This document shows, piece after piece, positions 1 to 6,007 of a stretch of 10,156 bases of DNA. Positions within the stretch are counted from its first letter, which is position 1, and each line of letters starts with the position of its first letter. Source of the stretch: Methanospirillum hungatei (GTDB lineage: Archaea > Halobacteriota > Methanomicrobia > Methanomicrobiales > Methanospirillaceae). Position numbers and translations under genes: made by a program. The notes beneath the pieces are model-generated. The model was not told the DNA's origin. It did no database searches and was given only the letters and a program-made list of their open reading frames with translations. Location: assembly GCA_003251955.1 (NCBI GenBank), contig QKDV01000074.1, positions 1 to 10,156 on the forward strand, given 5' to 3'.

Positions 1-1200
1 ACATCCACAGATTTCCCTGTCCTTTATCCGATTCAGTCAGCACTGAAAGGTTCAAATGACGCATTTATCACAAAAATCCGTTCAGATGGGGCTAACTTTG
101 CATATTCTACGTATCTGGGAGGGACACATTCTGATCAGGCAAATGATATTGCCCTTGATAGCAGCAATGCAGCATATATCACCGGATATACTAAAGGTAA
201 CAGTCCTCTTTCATCTGATGGCAATTTCCCTGTCACATCCGGGGCATATCAGACCACGCCTACAAACTTAGCAACAGAAGATGCTTTTGTAAGCAAAATA
301 AGCGCTGCAGGTAGTACTTTACAATACTCCAGTTATATCGGTGGTAATTCGAATGATCAAGGAAATGGAATTGCTATCGATACATCAGGTCTGGTTTATC
401 TTGTCGGGATTACTAACTCAAATGATCTCCTTCCTTCGGGTGTAACGGGTCTGCAGAAAACCCTGAACGGGACTCAGGATGCATATGTGTTTAAGATGAA
501 CTTTTCTGCCTCCTCTCCTGTCACGTATGCAACCTATCTCGGAGGTTCCACTGTTTATGATTATGGGCAGGCGATTGCTGCTGATTCATCAGGGTGTGCA
601 TATGTTACCGGTTCAACAGCTTCGACCAATTTCCCAGTAACATCAAATGCGAAACAAAAGACAAAGGCAGATGTCAATGATTATTTTGACAAAGATGCAT
701 TTGTAACAAAATATAGTGCTGATGGTACTGCATATGTCTATTCCACATATCTTGGTGGATCTGAAGAAGATTACGGATATGATATCAAGGTTGATGGCAG
801 TAATCGTGCATTTGTAACCGGGTATACCAAATCTGGATCATTCCCCAAGGTCGATTCAATAAAAAGTTCTACTACGAACGGAAATCAGGATGGTTTTCTG
901 ACCTGTGTAAATGCAGATGGCAGTGACTGGGTATATTCCACAACATTTGGTGGATATGATGTAGAAGTGTCTCATGGAGTTGCGGTTTCATCAAATGGAA
1001 ATGTAAGTGTGGTTACCGGTTGGACCGCATCACCATCAATTTATGATTTGGTAAGTGGCAGTTGCAGTGATGAGTGTTTCCCAGTAACCCACTTTATTAA
1101 TCAGACAATATATCAAGATCGGTATTATTTTGGAGGGAACTTTAGCGGAGGAGAAGTTGCAATTTATCATCCATTTGTGATGAAGTTCAACAATACTCCC
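1..1200 (+). repeat. Tandem SBBP beta-propeller repeats (coding)
   Basis: Repeats of roughly 65-100 codons start at about bases 58, 280, 478, 694 and 889, with the tail of an earlier one at 1-57. Each begins with a variant of D-A-F-V-T-K, then a tyrosine-rich YSTYLGG-type strand, an I-A-x-D-x-S-G turn, A-Y-V-T-G, and usually an F-P-V-T segment. This is the SBBP (beta-propeller repeat) signature. The last unit is degenerate (T-C for T-K, T-T-F-G-G for T-Y-L-G-G) and carries an insertion before the PKD domains. The repeats have diverged at DNA level, so they are protein repeats and not recent DNA duplications. Confidence 0.85.
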
Positions 1201-3519
1201 ATAAATGTATCAATATCAGCAAATAATTCCGGTTGTGGTAGTGCCCCATTCTCTGTCACATTTTATGATAATTCTGGTGACAATTCCAATATTTTGGAGA
1301 GAGTTATGAGTTATGGCGATGGAAGCAGTGATACCAGTTCAGATGGATCAATTGCCCAGAGTTTTACTCATACCTATACCACAAGTGGCGAGTATGACGC
1401 AACGTTAACTCTGTATACAGCGTCCAGTTCTGTAATCTCGAATTCTATATCCATTAATGTATGTAATCCATATATCTCTGCCAATTTTACCGTTAATGGA
1501 AACCGTTCTTCACCAATTGATGTTCCTTATAAAACCAGTCTGACCTTTACAGGAGAGGCAACCAACTACACCCCTTCATCCTGGACATGGAATTTTGGAG
1601 ACGGCACAGCAAATGCGACTGGTCAGAATGTTGTGCATCAGTTCTCAAAGACTGGAACGTATACTACAACTTTATCTCCAAAAGCCGGGACATGTTGTAA
1701 TGATACATTTGTTCAAAAGGTATTGAGGGTAATAGCCCCGCCTGTAGCAAATTTCATTAACACAACTCCAAGAGTGATCTGTGCCGGAGATTCTGTAGTA
1801 TTCAATGATACAAGTCTGAATTCATCAACTATTGGTGCTCCAACATCCTGGGAGTGGAATTTTGGAGATAATACGTCAACAGAGACGACTCAAAATGTGA
1901 GTCATACTTTCTCGTTTGATGGAACCTATACTGTCAGTTTAACGGTGTCAAATGCTGCAGGGACTGATACTGAGACGAAAACGGATTATGTCAGCGTATT
2001 TGATAATTTAACGGCAGGATTTCATGCCTCTCCTGTGACAGGAACATCGCCCCTGTCTGTGCAGTTTACTGATGAGACGTATGGAATACCTACCGGGTGG
2101 TCCTGGACATTTGGAGATGGGGGAACTAGTACTCTCCAAAACCCGGAGCATACATATACTCAGGCAGGAGTCTATTCAGTCAGCCTTAATGCAACAAGTG
2201 CCTGCGGTCCAAATGTGGAATTTACATGGCCTGATTTAATTACAGTTAATGGAAACATGACTCCGACAATGCTGTTTGGGCCAAGTACATCAGATCTTCG
2301 TGGAGTCAAATACAATGGCACAGTGCCTCTTACTGTTGCATTGCAGGGAGATACACAGGGTGGATCGTTAATTGACAAAGCCTGGTTTGACTTTGGTGAT
2401 GGTAATGTCTCGAACAATCTTACCCGGAATTCGAGTTGGCCGGGAGATAACAGCTGGGTTAATGTAACACATTTGTACAGCGTAATCGGTGATTACACTC
2501 CGGTAATCCATGCATACAATAATACCTGGGCTGAAAACACTTCGTCAGGATATCAATATAATCAATCCATTGGTGTAGCAGCTCCAATGGTGCCGAGTTT
2601 CACTATGAATCCAGCATCCGGAGCAGTAACATCACAGGAAATAACATTTACTGATACAAGTTCAGGGAACCCGACCGAGTGGCACTGGCTTTACGGTGAT
2701 GGAAACGAAGCAAGTGGATGTTCTACAGTTACTCATGCTTATACAAGTGCTGGCTCATACTCTGCACTGCTTGAAATTTGGAACAAATATGGTTTGTATG
2801 GGGGTTCCACAAATCAGACAATTTCAGTTAGCCAAGCAAGTACTTCCAGTGAATTGATTTACAGTGTATCACCAGTTAACATGACCTCCGGAGATGATAA
2901 CTGGAGAAAGATTCAGTTACTACTCGACCGGGCAGATTATGGTTTGACAAGTTACCGGATTAAGATCGAACTAAACGATACTTCATCTGTATACTTCAGC
3001 CCCTCTGCTGAAAGACCCTGGTGGGTAGATTCTGGTATGTTCTGGGTAAATTCAACTCCGAATGATTACCCACAGTCTATTACTCTGTTTGGAATGGATG
3101 TAACAGGCAGAATTGGTTCCGGCTCTACAAATGTGTCATTAGGAAATGTCACTCTCTATACTCGGGCAGGGGGAGATGCACATATTAGTCTGAATGCATC
3201 TGTTTCCGTTGCTCAGTTTGATAGTTCATACATCAGCCTTTCAAGTACCAACAATTCGGTTCATGTTGATGTAATTGGTCCACTACAAGGTTCCGCAAAT
3301 TCACCCAATGATCTCAAGCCTGATTATTGGCATGATGGACTGCTCGATGACTTTGATGGAAATGGTGTAGTAAATCTGCAGGATGTTTACATATTTATGC
3401 AGGCGTATGCTGCGGATGAACTGGCTTCACTTCCAGTGGCGCCATTTGATTATAACCCTGATGGAATAATTAACACATATGACATTGTGGTGTTTTTCAA
3501 TCGATACCTGACATGGTGA
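1..3519 (+). CDS. SBBP-repeat / PKD-domain / dockerin surface protein (5' partial)
   Basis: Very large exported protein, presumably on the cell surface or released. The reading frame is open from base 1 to the TGA at 3517-3519, giving 1172 visible residues. The true start and signal peptide lie outside the window; the ATG at 487 is inside a repeat and is not the start. Order of modules: SBBP beta-propeller blades at about residues 1-400, each opening with a DAFVTK-like motif followed by YSTYLGG and AYVTG; six PKD-type domains at about 401-488, 491-578, 580-666, 670-750, 752-859 and 863-945, most with a W-x-FGDG core and an H-x-Y/F-x-x-x-G-x-Y segment; a cohesin-like beta domain at about 950-1095; a dockerin at about 1103-1172. 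Many N-x-S/T sequons fit an N-glycosylated archaeal surface protein. No C-terminal membrane anchor or sorting tail is seen, so attachment may rely on the dockerin. The biological ligand is unknown. Confidence 0.9.
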   Translation, partial: TSTDFPVLYPIQSALKGSNDAFITKIRSDGANFAYSTYLGGTHSDQANDIALDSSNAAYITGYTKGNSPLSSDGNFPVTSGAYQTTPTNLATEDAFVSKISAAGSTLQYSSYIGGNSNDQGNGIAIDTSGLVYLVGITNSNDLLPSGVTGLQKTLNGTQDAYVFKMNFSASSPVTYATYLGGSTVYDYGQAIAADSSGCAYVTGSTASTNFPVTSNAKQKTKADVNDYFDKDAFVTKYSADGTAYVYSTYLGGSEEDYGYDIKVDGSNRAFVTGYTKSGSFPKVDSIKSSTTNGNQDGFLTCVNADGSDWVYSTTFGGYDVEVSHGVAVSSNGNVSVVTGWTASPSIYDLVSGSCSDECFPVTHFINQTIYQDRYYFGGNFSGGEVAIYHPFVMKFNNTPINVSISANNSGCGSAPFSVTFYDNSGDNSNILERVMSYGDGSSDTSSDGSIAQSFTHTYTTSGEYDATLTLYTASSSVISNSISINVCNPYISANFTVNGNRSSPIDVPYKTSLTFTGEATNYTPSSWTWNFGDGTANATGQNVVHQFSKTGTYTTTLSPKAGTCCNDTFVQKVLRVIAPPVANFINTTPRVICAGDSVVFNDTSLNSSTIGAPTSWEWNFGDNTSTETTQNVSHTFSFDGTYTVSLTVSNAAGTDTETKTDYVSVFDNLTAGFHASPVTGTSPLSVQFTDETYGIPTGWSWTFGDGGTSTLQNPEHTYTQAGVYSVSLNATSACGPNVEFTWPDLITVNGNMTPTMLFGPSTSDLRGVKYNGTVPLTVALQGDTQGGSLIDKAWFDFGDGNVSNNLTRNSSWPGDNSWVNVTHLYSVIGDYTPVIHAYNNTWAENTSSGYQYNQSIGVAAPMVPSFTMNPASGAVTSQEITFTDTSSGNPTEWHWLYGDGNEASGCSTVTHAYTSAGSYSALLEIWNKYGLYGGSTNQTISVSQASTSSELIYSVSPVNMTSGDDNWRKIQLLLDRADYGLTSYRIKIELNDTSSVYFSPSAERPWWVDSGMFWVNSTPNDYPQSITLFGMDVTGRIGSGSTNVSLGNVTLYTRAGGDAHISLNASVSVAQFDSSYISLSSTNNSVHVDVIGPLQGSANSPNDLKPDYWHDGLLDDFDGNGVVNLQDVYIFMQAYAADELASLPVAPFDYNPDGIINTYDIVVFFNRYLTW
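2848..3285 (+). other. Cohesin-like domain encoded in the first gene
   Basis: Residues about 950-1095 lie between the last PKD domain and the dockerin. The segment has a Q-L-L-L-D strand, then G-L-T-S-Y-R-I-K-I, and later I-T-L-F-G-M-D-V followed by G-S-G-S-T-N-V-S-L-G-N-V-T-L. The order resembles the domains at the N-termini of the next two proteins. Assignment to the cohesin (carbohydrate-binding-module-like) fold is by strand pattern only, so it is tentative. Confidence 0.5.
3307..3516 (+). other. C-terminal dockerin domain (two Ca2+-binding loops)
   Basis: Two EF-hand-like 12-residue loops are visible: DFDGNGVVNLQD at bases 3349-3384 and DYNPDGIINTYD at 3448-3483. Both have D at position 1, D/N at 3, N/D at 5, G at 6, N at 9 and D at 12, the type I dockerin pattern. 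Each is followed by a helix (VYIFMQAY and IVVFFNRY). The usual partner-recognition positions 10-11 are LQ and TY. Dockerins bind cohesin domains in a calcium-dependent way. Confidence 0.85.
3515..3519 (+). promoter_or_regulatory. GGTGA ribosome binding site inside the preceding stop codon
   Basis: GGTGA matches the complement of the archaeal 16S rRNA 3' end and lies four bases before the ATG at 3524. Its last three bases are the TGA stop of the preceding gene, so termination and re-initiation are probably coupled. It supports the ATG at 3524. A second in-frame ATG at 3539 is preceded by GGAG (3526-3529) and is an alternative that would shorten the protein by five residues. Confidence 0.55.
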
Positions 3520-3523
3520 AGAA

Positions 3524-4978
3524 ATGGAGAATAAAAACATGACTAACAAAATAATTTTTGTATTGATCCTGATGATCAGCCTGTCATCTTTTGGCATAGC
3601 ATCGGCAACAACGATTCAGGCTTCATCTCTAAGTATTAGTGAAGTTGGGAAAAGTGTGGAGATTCCACTGGTAATTGATTCATTACCTGCCGGCCTTGCT
3701 GGATACAAGATGGTAGTTGGATTATCGCCAAGTGGCATTGCTCAAATCACAGATGTAACTATGCCGGACTGGGCAGGGCTTAAGAATGTGAATGCAACAT
3801 TCCCTGCGGATTCAGCACAGATAACGGCAGTAGATCTTGCAGATTCAATCACGAGTGGAGCAACAAGCATACCTATTGCAACAGTGACTGTGGAAGGTCT
3901 GGCTGAGGGAACTACTGAATTAGTCCTGACGGTTTCAGAGTTGACAGATGATTCTGGTGATTCGGTATCATATGAGACTGATAATGCGGTTATTACCGTA
4001 GAAGGCTCAAATACGGCATCTGAAGTCACTCCAACTCCCACCCAGACTCCAGTAGTAGCAGAGATGACAAGCCAGCCTACTGCAGTGTCAACAGTGGCTC
4101 CTGTAGATCTGCCTACAACAACTGAACCAACACAGGAACCTGCAGAAACGGTACTTCCTCAGGCAACTCCATCGCCGGTTCCAACTATTATTGTCAATTT
4201 CACTGCTGATGTAACCAGTGGGCCCTCGCCAATGACAGTATCATTTACAGATTTGTCCTCTGGTTATCCTGAGAAATTCTTATGGAACTTTGGCGATAAT
4301 TCATCAGATTCTACATCAGTTGTTCAGAATCCGACTCATATCTACCGGATTCCTGGTATTTACTCGGTTTCGTTGAATGCTTCCAATAGTGAGTATAGCA
4401 ACGAGACTACACGGGAAAATTATATTGTTGCTGCTAGCATGAGGATGCCCCAGCGTGGAGATAAGACCTCGATGACAATTTACTCTGTTCCTGATGGGGC
4501 AGAGTGCTACTTAAATAATGCATACCAGGGCATCACTCCGGTGAATGTAACTAACCTCACACCCAGGACCTATCAACTGAGACTTCACAAAGAGGGATAT
4601 TACGATATTGTAGATCCAGTAATAGCAAACAATGGTGTTCTACCTACGTTTGTATCCGGATATGAGATGGTACCTCATTATGCTGAGATCGGAAAATTGG
4701 TTGCTGATCCGGTACAGACTGGCGCAGCGTATATTGTTACCTATCCGGAGCTTGTAACTGCTTACATAGATGACAATAAAGTTGGCCTTACTGATGTGAT
4801 GGTGTTAAACCTTGCTGTTGGAACCCATAATCTTACTTTGGTAAAAGACGGGTTTACAAACTGGACCGACACGCTTGATGTTAAAAACGGGCTTGGAGTA
4901 ATCCAAACCTACACATATGAAGGGCCATACTATCCACCTACTAATAAAACAATTGAGTATGTGGATATGAGTTCCTGA
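3524..4978 (+). CDS. Secreted cohesin-like / PKD / PEGA domain protein
   Basis: Exported 484-aa protein of unknown function. A signal peptide covers residues 1-28 (hydrophobic IIFVLILMISL core, cleavage expected after ASA). A cohesin-like beta domain covers about 31-160 (E-I-P-L-V-I-D strand, P-A-G-L-A-G-Y-K, and I-P-I-A-T-V-T-V-E-G-L-A-E-G-T-T-E). A Thr/Pro-rich linker runs from about 163 to 221. A PKD domain covers about 223-303 with W-N-F-G-D-N. Two PEGA-type domains follow at about 317-365 (I-Y-S-V-P-D-G-A then H-K-E-G-Y) and 401-450 (A-Y-I-D-D then K-D-G-F). There is no C-terminal membrane helix. The gene starts four bases after the upstream stop, so it is almost certainly co-transcribed with the dockerin protein. 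It is a paralogue of the next gene, which lacks the PEGA part. I infer a structural or binding role at the cell surface, possibly as a partner for a dockerin; no catalytic motif is seen. Confidence 0.88.
   Translation: MENKNMTNKIIFVLILMISLSSFGIASATTIQASSLSISEVGKSVEIPLVIDSLPAGLAGYKMVVGLSPSGIAQITDVTMPDWAGLKNVNATFPADSAQITAVDLADSITSGATSIPIATVTVEGLAEGTTELVLTVSELTDDSGDSVSYETDNAVITVEGSNTASEVTPTPTQTPVVAEMTSQPTAVSTVAPVDLPTTTEPTQEPAETVLPQATPSPVPTIIVNFTADVTSGPSPMTVSFTDLSSGYPEKFLWNFGDNSSDSTSVVQNPTHIYRIPGIYSVSLNASNSEYSNETTRENYIVAASMRMPQRGDKTSMTIYSVPDGAECYLNNAYQGITPVNVTNLTPRTYQLRLHKEGYYDIVDPVIANNGVLPTFVSGYEMVPHYAEIGKLVADPVQTGAAYIVTYPELVTAYIDDNKVGLTDVMVLNLAVGTHNLTLVKDGFTNWTDTLDVKNGLGVIQTYTYEGPYYPPTNKTIEYVDMSS
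3614..4003 (+). other. Cohesin-like domain of the 484-aa protein
   Basis: Residues about 31-160. Cohesins typically open with a G-x-x-V-x-V-P-V strand, continue with a G-I/L-x-G-x-x-F-x-L strand and end with a strand pair of the type F-A-T-I-x-F-x-V-x-x-x-A-x-G-T-T. Here these correspond to VGKSVEIPLVID, GLAGYKMVVGL and IATVTVEGLAEGTTEL. The match is by pattern, not by search. Confidence 0.6.
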
Positions 4979-5036
4979 TTTCACACAATTTTTGTAAATC
5001 GGCTTGTATTGATTTAAAACATGAGGGGTTATTCAA

Positions 5037-5972
5037 ATGGGTAAAAAAATCGACAATTCAAAAAAGAGGATTAGATTGGTAATAGTCAGTCTCTTACTAA
5101 TCTTTGTCTTTATTTCTGTCTGTTCAGCGGTAGTGCTTTCAGTACAGGATCTGGCAATATCCGGGTCTGGCAGCTCTGGTTCATCGGCGTTAGTCCTGGA
5201 TTCAGCACCAAATGGGTTAATGGGCTTTAAAATCAATGCTTCAATGGTTCCAGTGGGAATAGCCAGACCTGTATCGGTATCATTCCCATCAGCCTTCTCC
5301 TGGAATACCAATACAACACTTCCAGCTGACGAGGTGCGGGTATTAGGGCTGGATATGACCAAGTCAGCAGTCCCAGCAGGTTCAACAAATGTAACTCTGT
5401 GTACATTCACCATGGAAGGATTATCTGAAGGAAGTACTGAGGTGGTTCCCACGATCTTTGAGCTTACAGATGATAACAACAATCCAATTGAACCAACGCT
5501 CAAAAATGGAACAATAACTGTGGGTTCTGTCACTCCCACACCCACCGTAACTCAGACAGTCACAGTGACACCAACTGTCACTCCTACTATAACTCAAACG
5601 GCTACTGCAACACCTACTGTCACTCCCACGCCCACCGTAACTCAGACAGTTACCGTAACACCAACTGTCACTCCAACAACCACAATCACTGTTATTCCTA
5701 CACCGACCCCTACTCCGATTCCTCTCGTAGCTAATTTCTCCGCCTCTCCTCTGACTGGGAATCCGCCATTGTCAGTTCAGTTTGTGGATAATTCAGAAGG
5801 AACTCCAACCAAGTGGCGATGGAACTTTGGTGATGGGTCATATTCCTCTGAAATGAATCCTCTACATGTATATGGGGGCATTGGGCGGTATACAGTAACG
5901 CTTGAGGTTGAAAACAACGATAATACTTCTATCATCAGAAAAGTAGTGTATGTTCAGACAAACTCTGAATAA
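5037..5972 (+). CDS. Secreted cohesin-like / PKD domain protein with Thr-Pro linker
   Basis: Exported 311-aa protein of unknown function and a shorter paralogue of the upstream gene. Basic residues (KKRIR) precede a hydrophobic helix at about 13-31, either a signal peptide ending near CSA or an uncleaved anchor. A cohesin-like domain covers about 32-163 (N-G-L-M-G-F-K-I, L-P-A-D-E-V-R-V-L-G-L-D and F-T-M-E-G-L-S-E-G-S-T-E, all matching the paralogue in order). A linker of almost only T, P and V runs from 164 to 229. One PKD domain covers 231-307 with W-R-W-N-F-G-D-G. The linker is typical of extended, probably O-glycosylated stalks. The ATG is preceded by GAGGGG (5023-5028) at good spacing. 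The 58-bp gap upstream contains no clear TATA box, so read-through from the upstream gene is likely. A T8 tract follows the stop. Confidence 0.88.
   Translation: MGKKIDNSKKRIRLVIVSLLLIFVFISVCSAVVLSVQDLAISGSGSSGSSALVLDSAPNGLMGFKINASMVPVGIARPVSVSFPSAFSWNTNTTLPADEVRVLGLDMTKSAVPAGSTNVTLCTFTMEGLSEGSTEVVPTIFELTDDNNNPIEPTLKNGTITVGSVTPTPTVTQTVTVTPTVTPTITQTATATPTVTPTPTVTQTVTVTPTVTPTTTITVIPTPTPTPIPLVANFSASPLTGNPPLSVQFVDNSEGTPTKWRWNFGDGSYSSEMNPLHVYGGIGRYTVTLEVENNDNTSIIRKVVYVQTNSE
5130..5525 (+). other. Cohesin-like domain of the 311-aa protein
   Basis: Residues about 32-163, alignable by eye with the same region of the 484-aa protein: a GLMGFKI strand, an LPADEV turn, and a final strand pair around TMEGLSEGSTEVV followed by ELTDD. 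Sequence identity is low and the fold call is tentative. Confidence 0.55.
5527..5674 (+). repeat. Direct repeat with 90-bp period in the Thr-Pro linker
   Basis: Bases 5527-5584 and 5617-5674 are two 58-bp copies differing at about four positions, all consistent with the same encoded residues (TPTPTVTQTVTVTPTVTPT twice). The copies are 90 bp apart, exactly 30 codons, so the frame is kept. This looks like a fairly recent in-frame duplication or slippage that lengthened the linker. Confidence 0.8.
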
Positions 5973-5987
5973 ATATAGAATAATCGA

Positions 5988-5995
5988 TTTTTTTT
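5988..5995 (+). terminator. Oligo-T terminator after the surface-protein block
   Basis: A run of eight T residues lies 15 bases after the TAA at 5970-5972, in the 35-bp gap between convergent genes. Archaeal RNA polymerase terminates at oligo-T tracts in the non-template strand without needing a hairpin, so this is a plausible end for the + strand transcript. I see no comparable T run for the opposite strand after the hypF stop. Confidence 0.6.
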
Positions 5996-6007
5996 GAAAG
6001 AGAGTTC

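Noticed and set aside
1..1200. Repeats that might be a CRISPR array or DNA satellite
   Set aside because: The repeats are about 65-100 codons long, diverged in DNA and conserved only as protein motifs, so they are propeller blades.
487..3519. A 1010-aa protein starting at the ATG at 487
   Set aside because: The same frame is open back to base 1 and the upstream translation contains clear SBBP repeats, so this ATG is internal and the gene is simply cut by the window edge.
5033..5545. Minus-strand open frame of 170 codons
   Set aside because: It lies antisense to the 311-aa surface protein, follows its low-complexity composition and has no recognisable domain.
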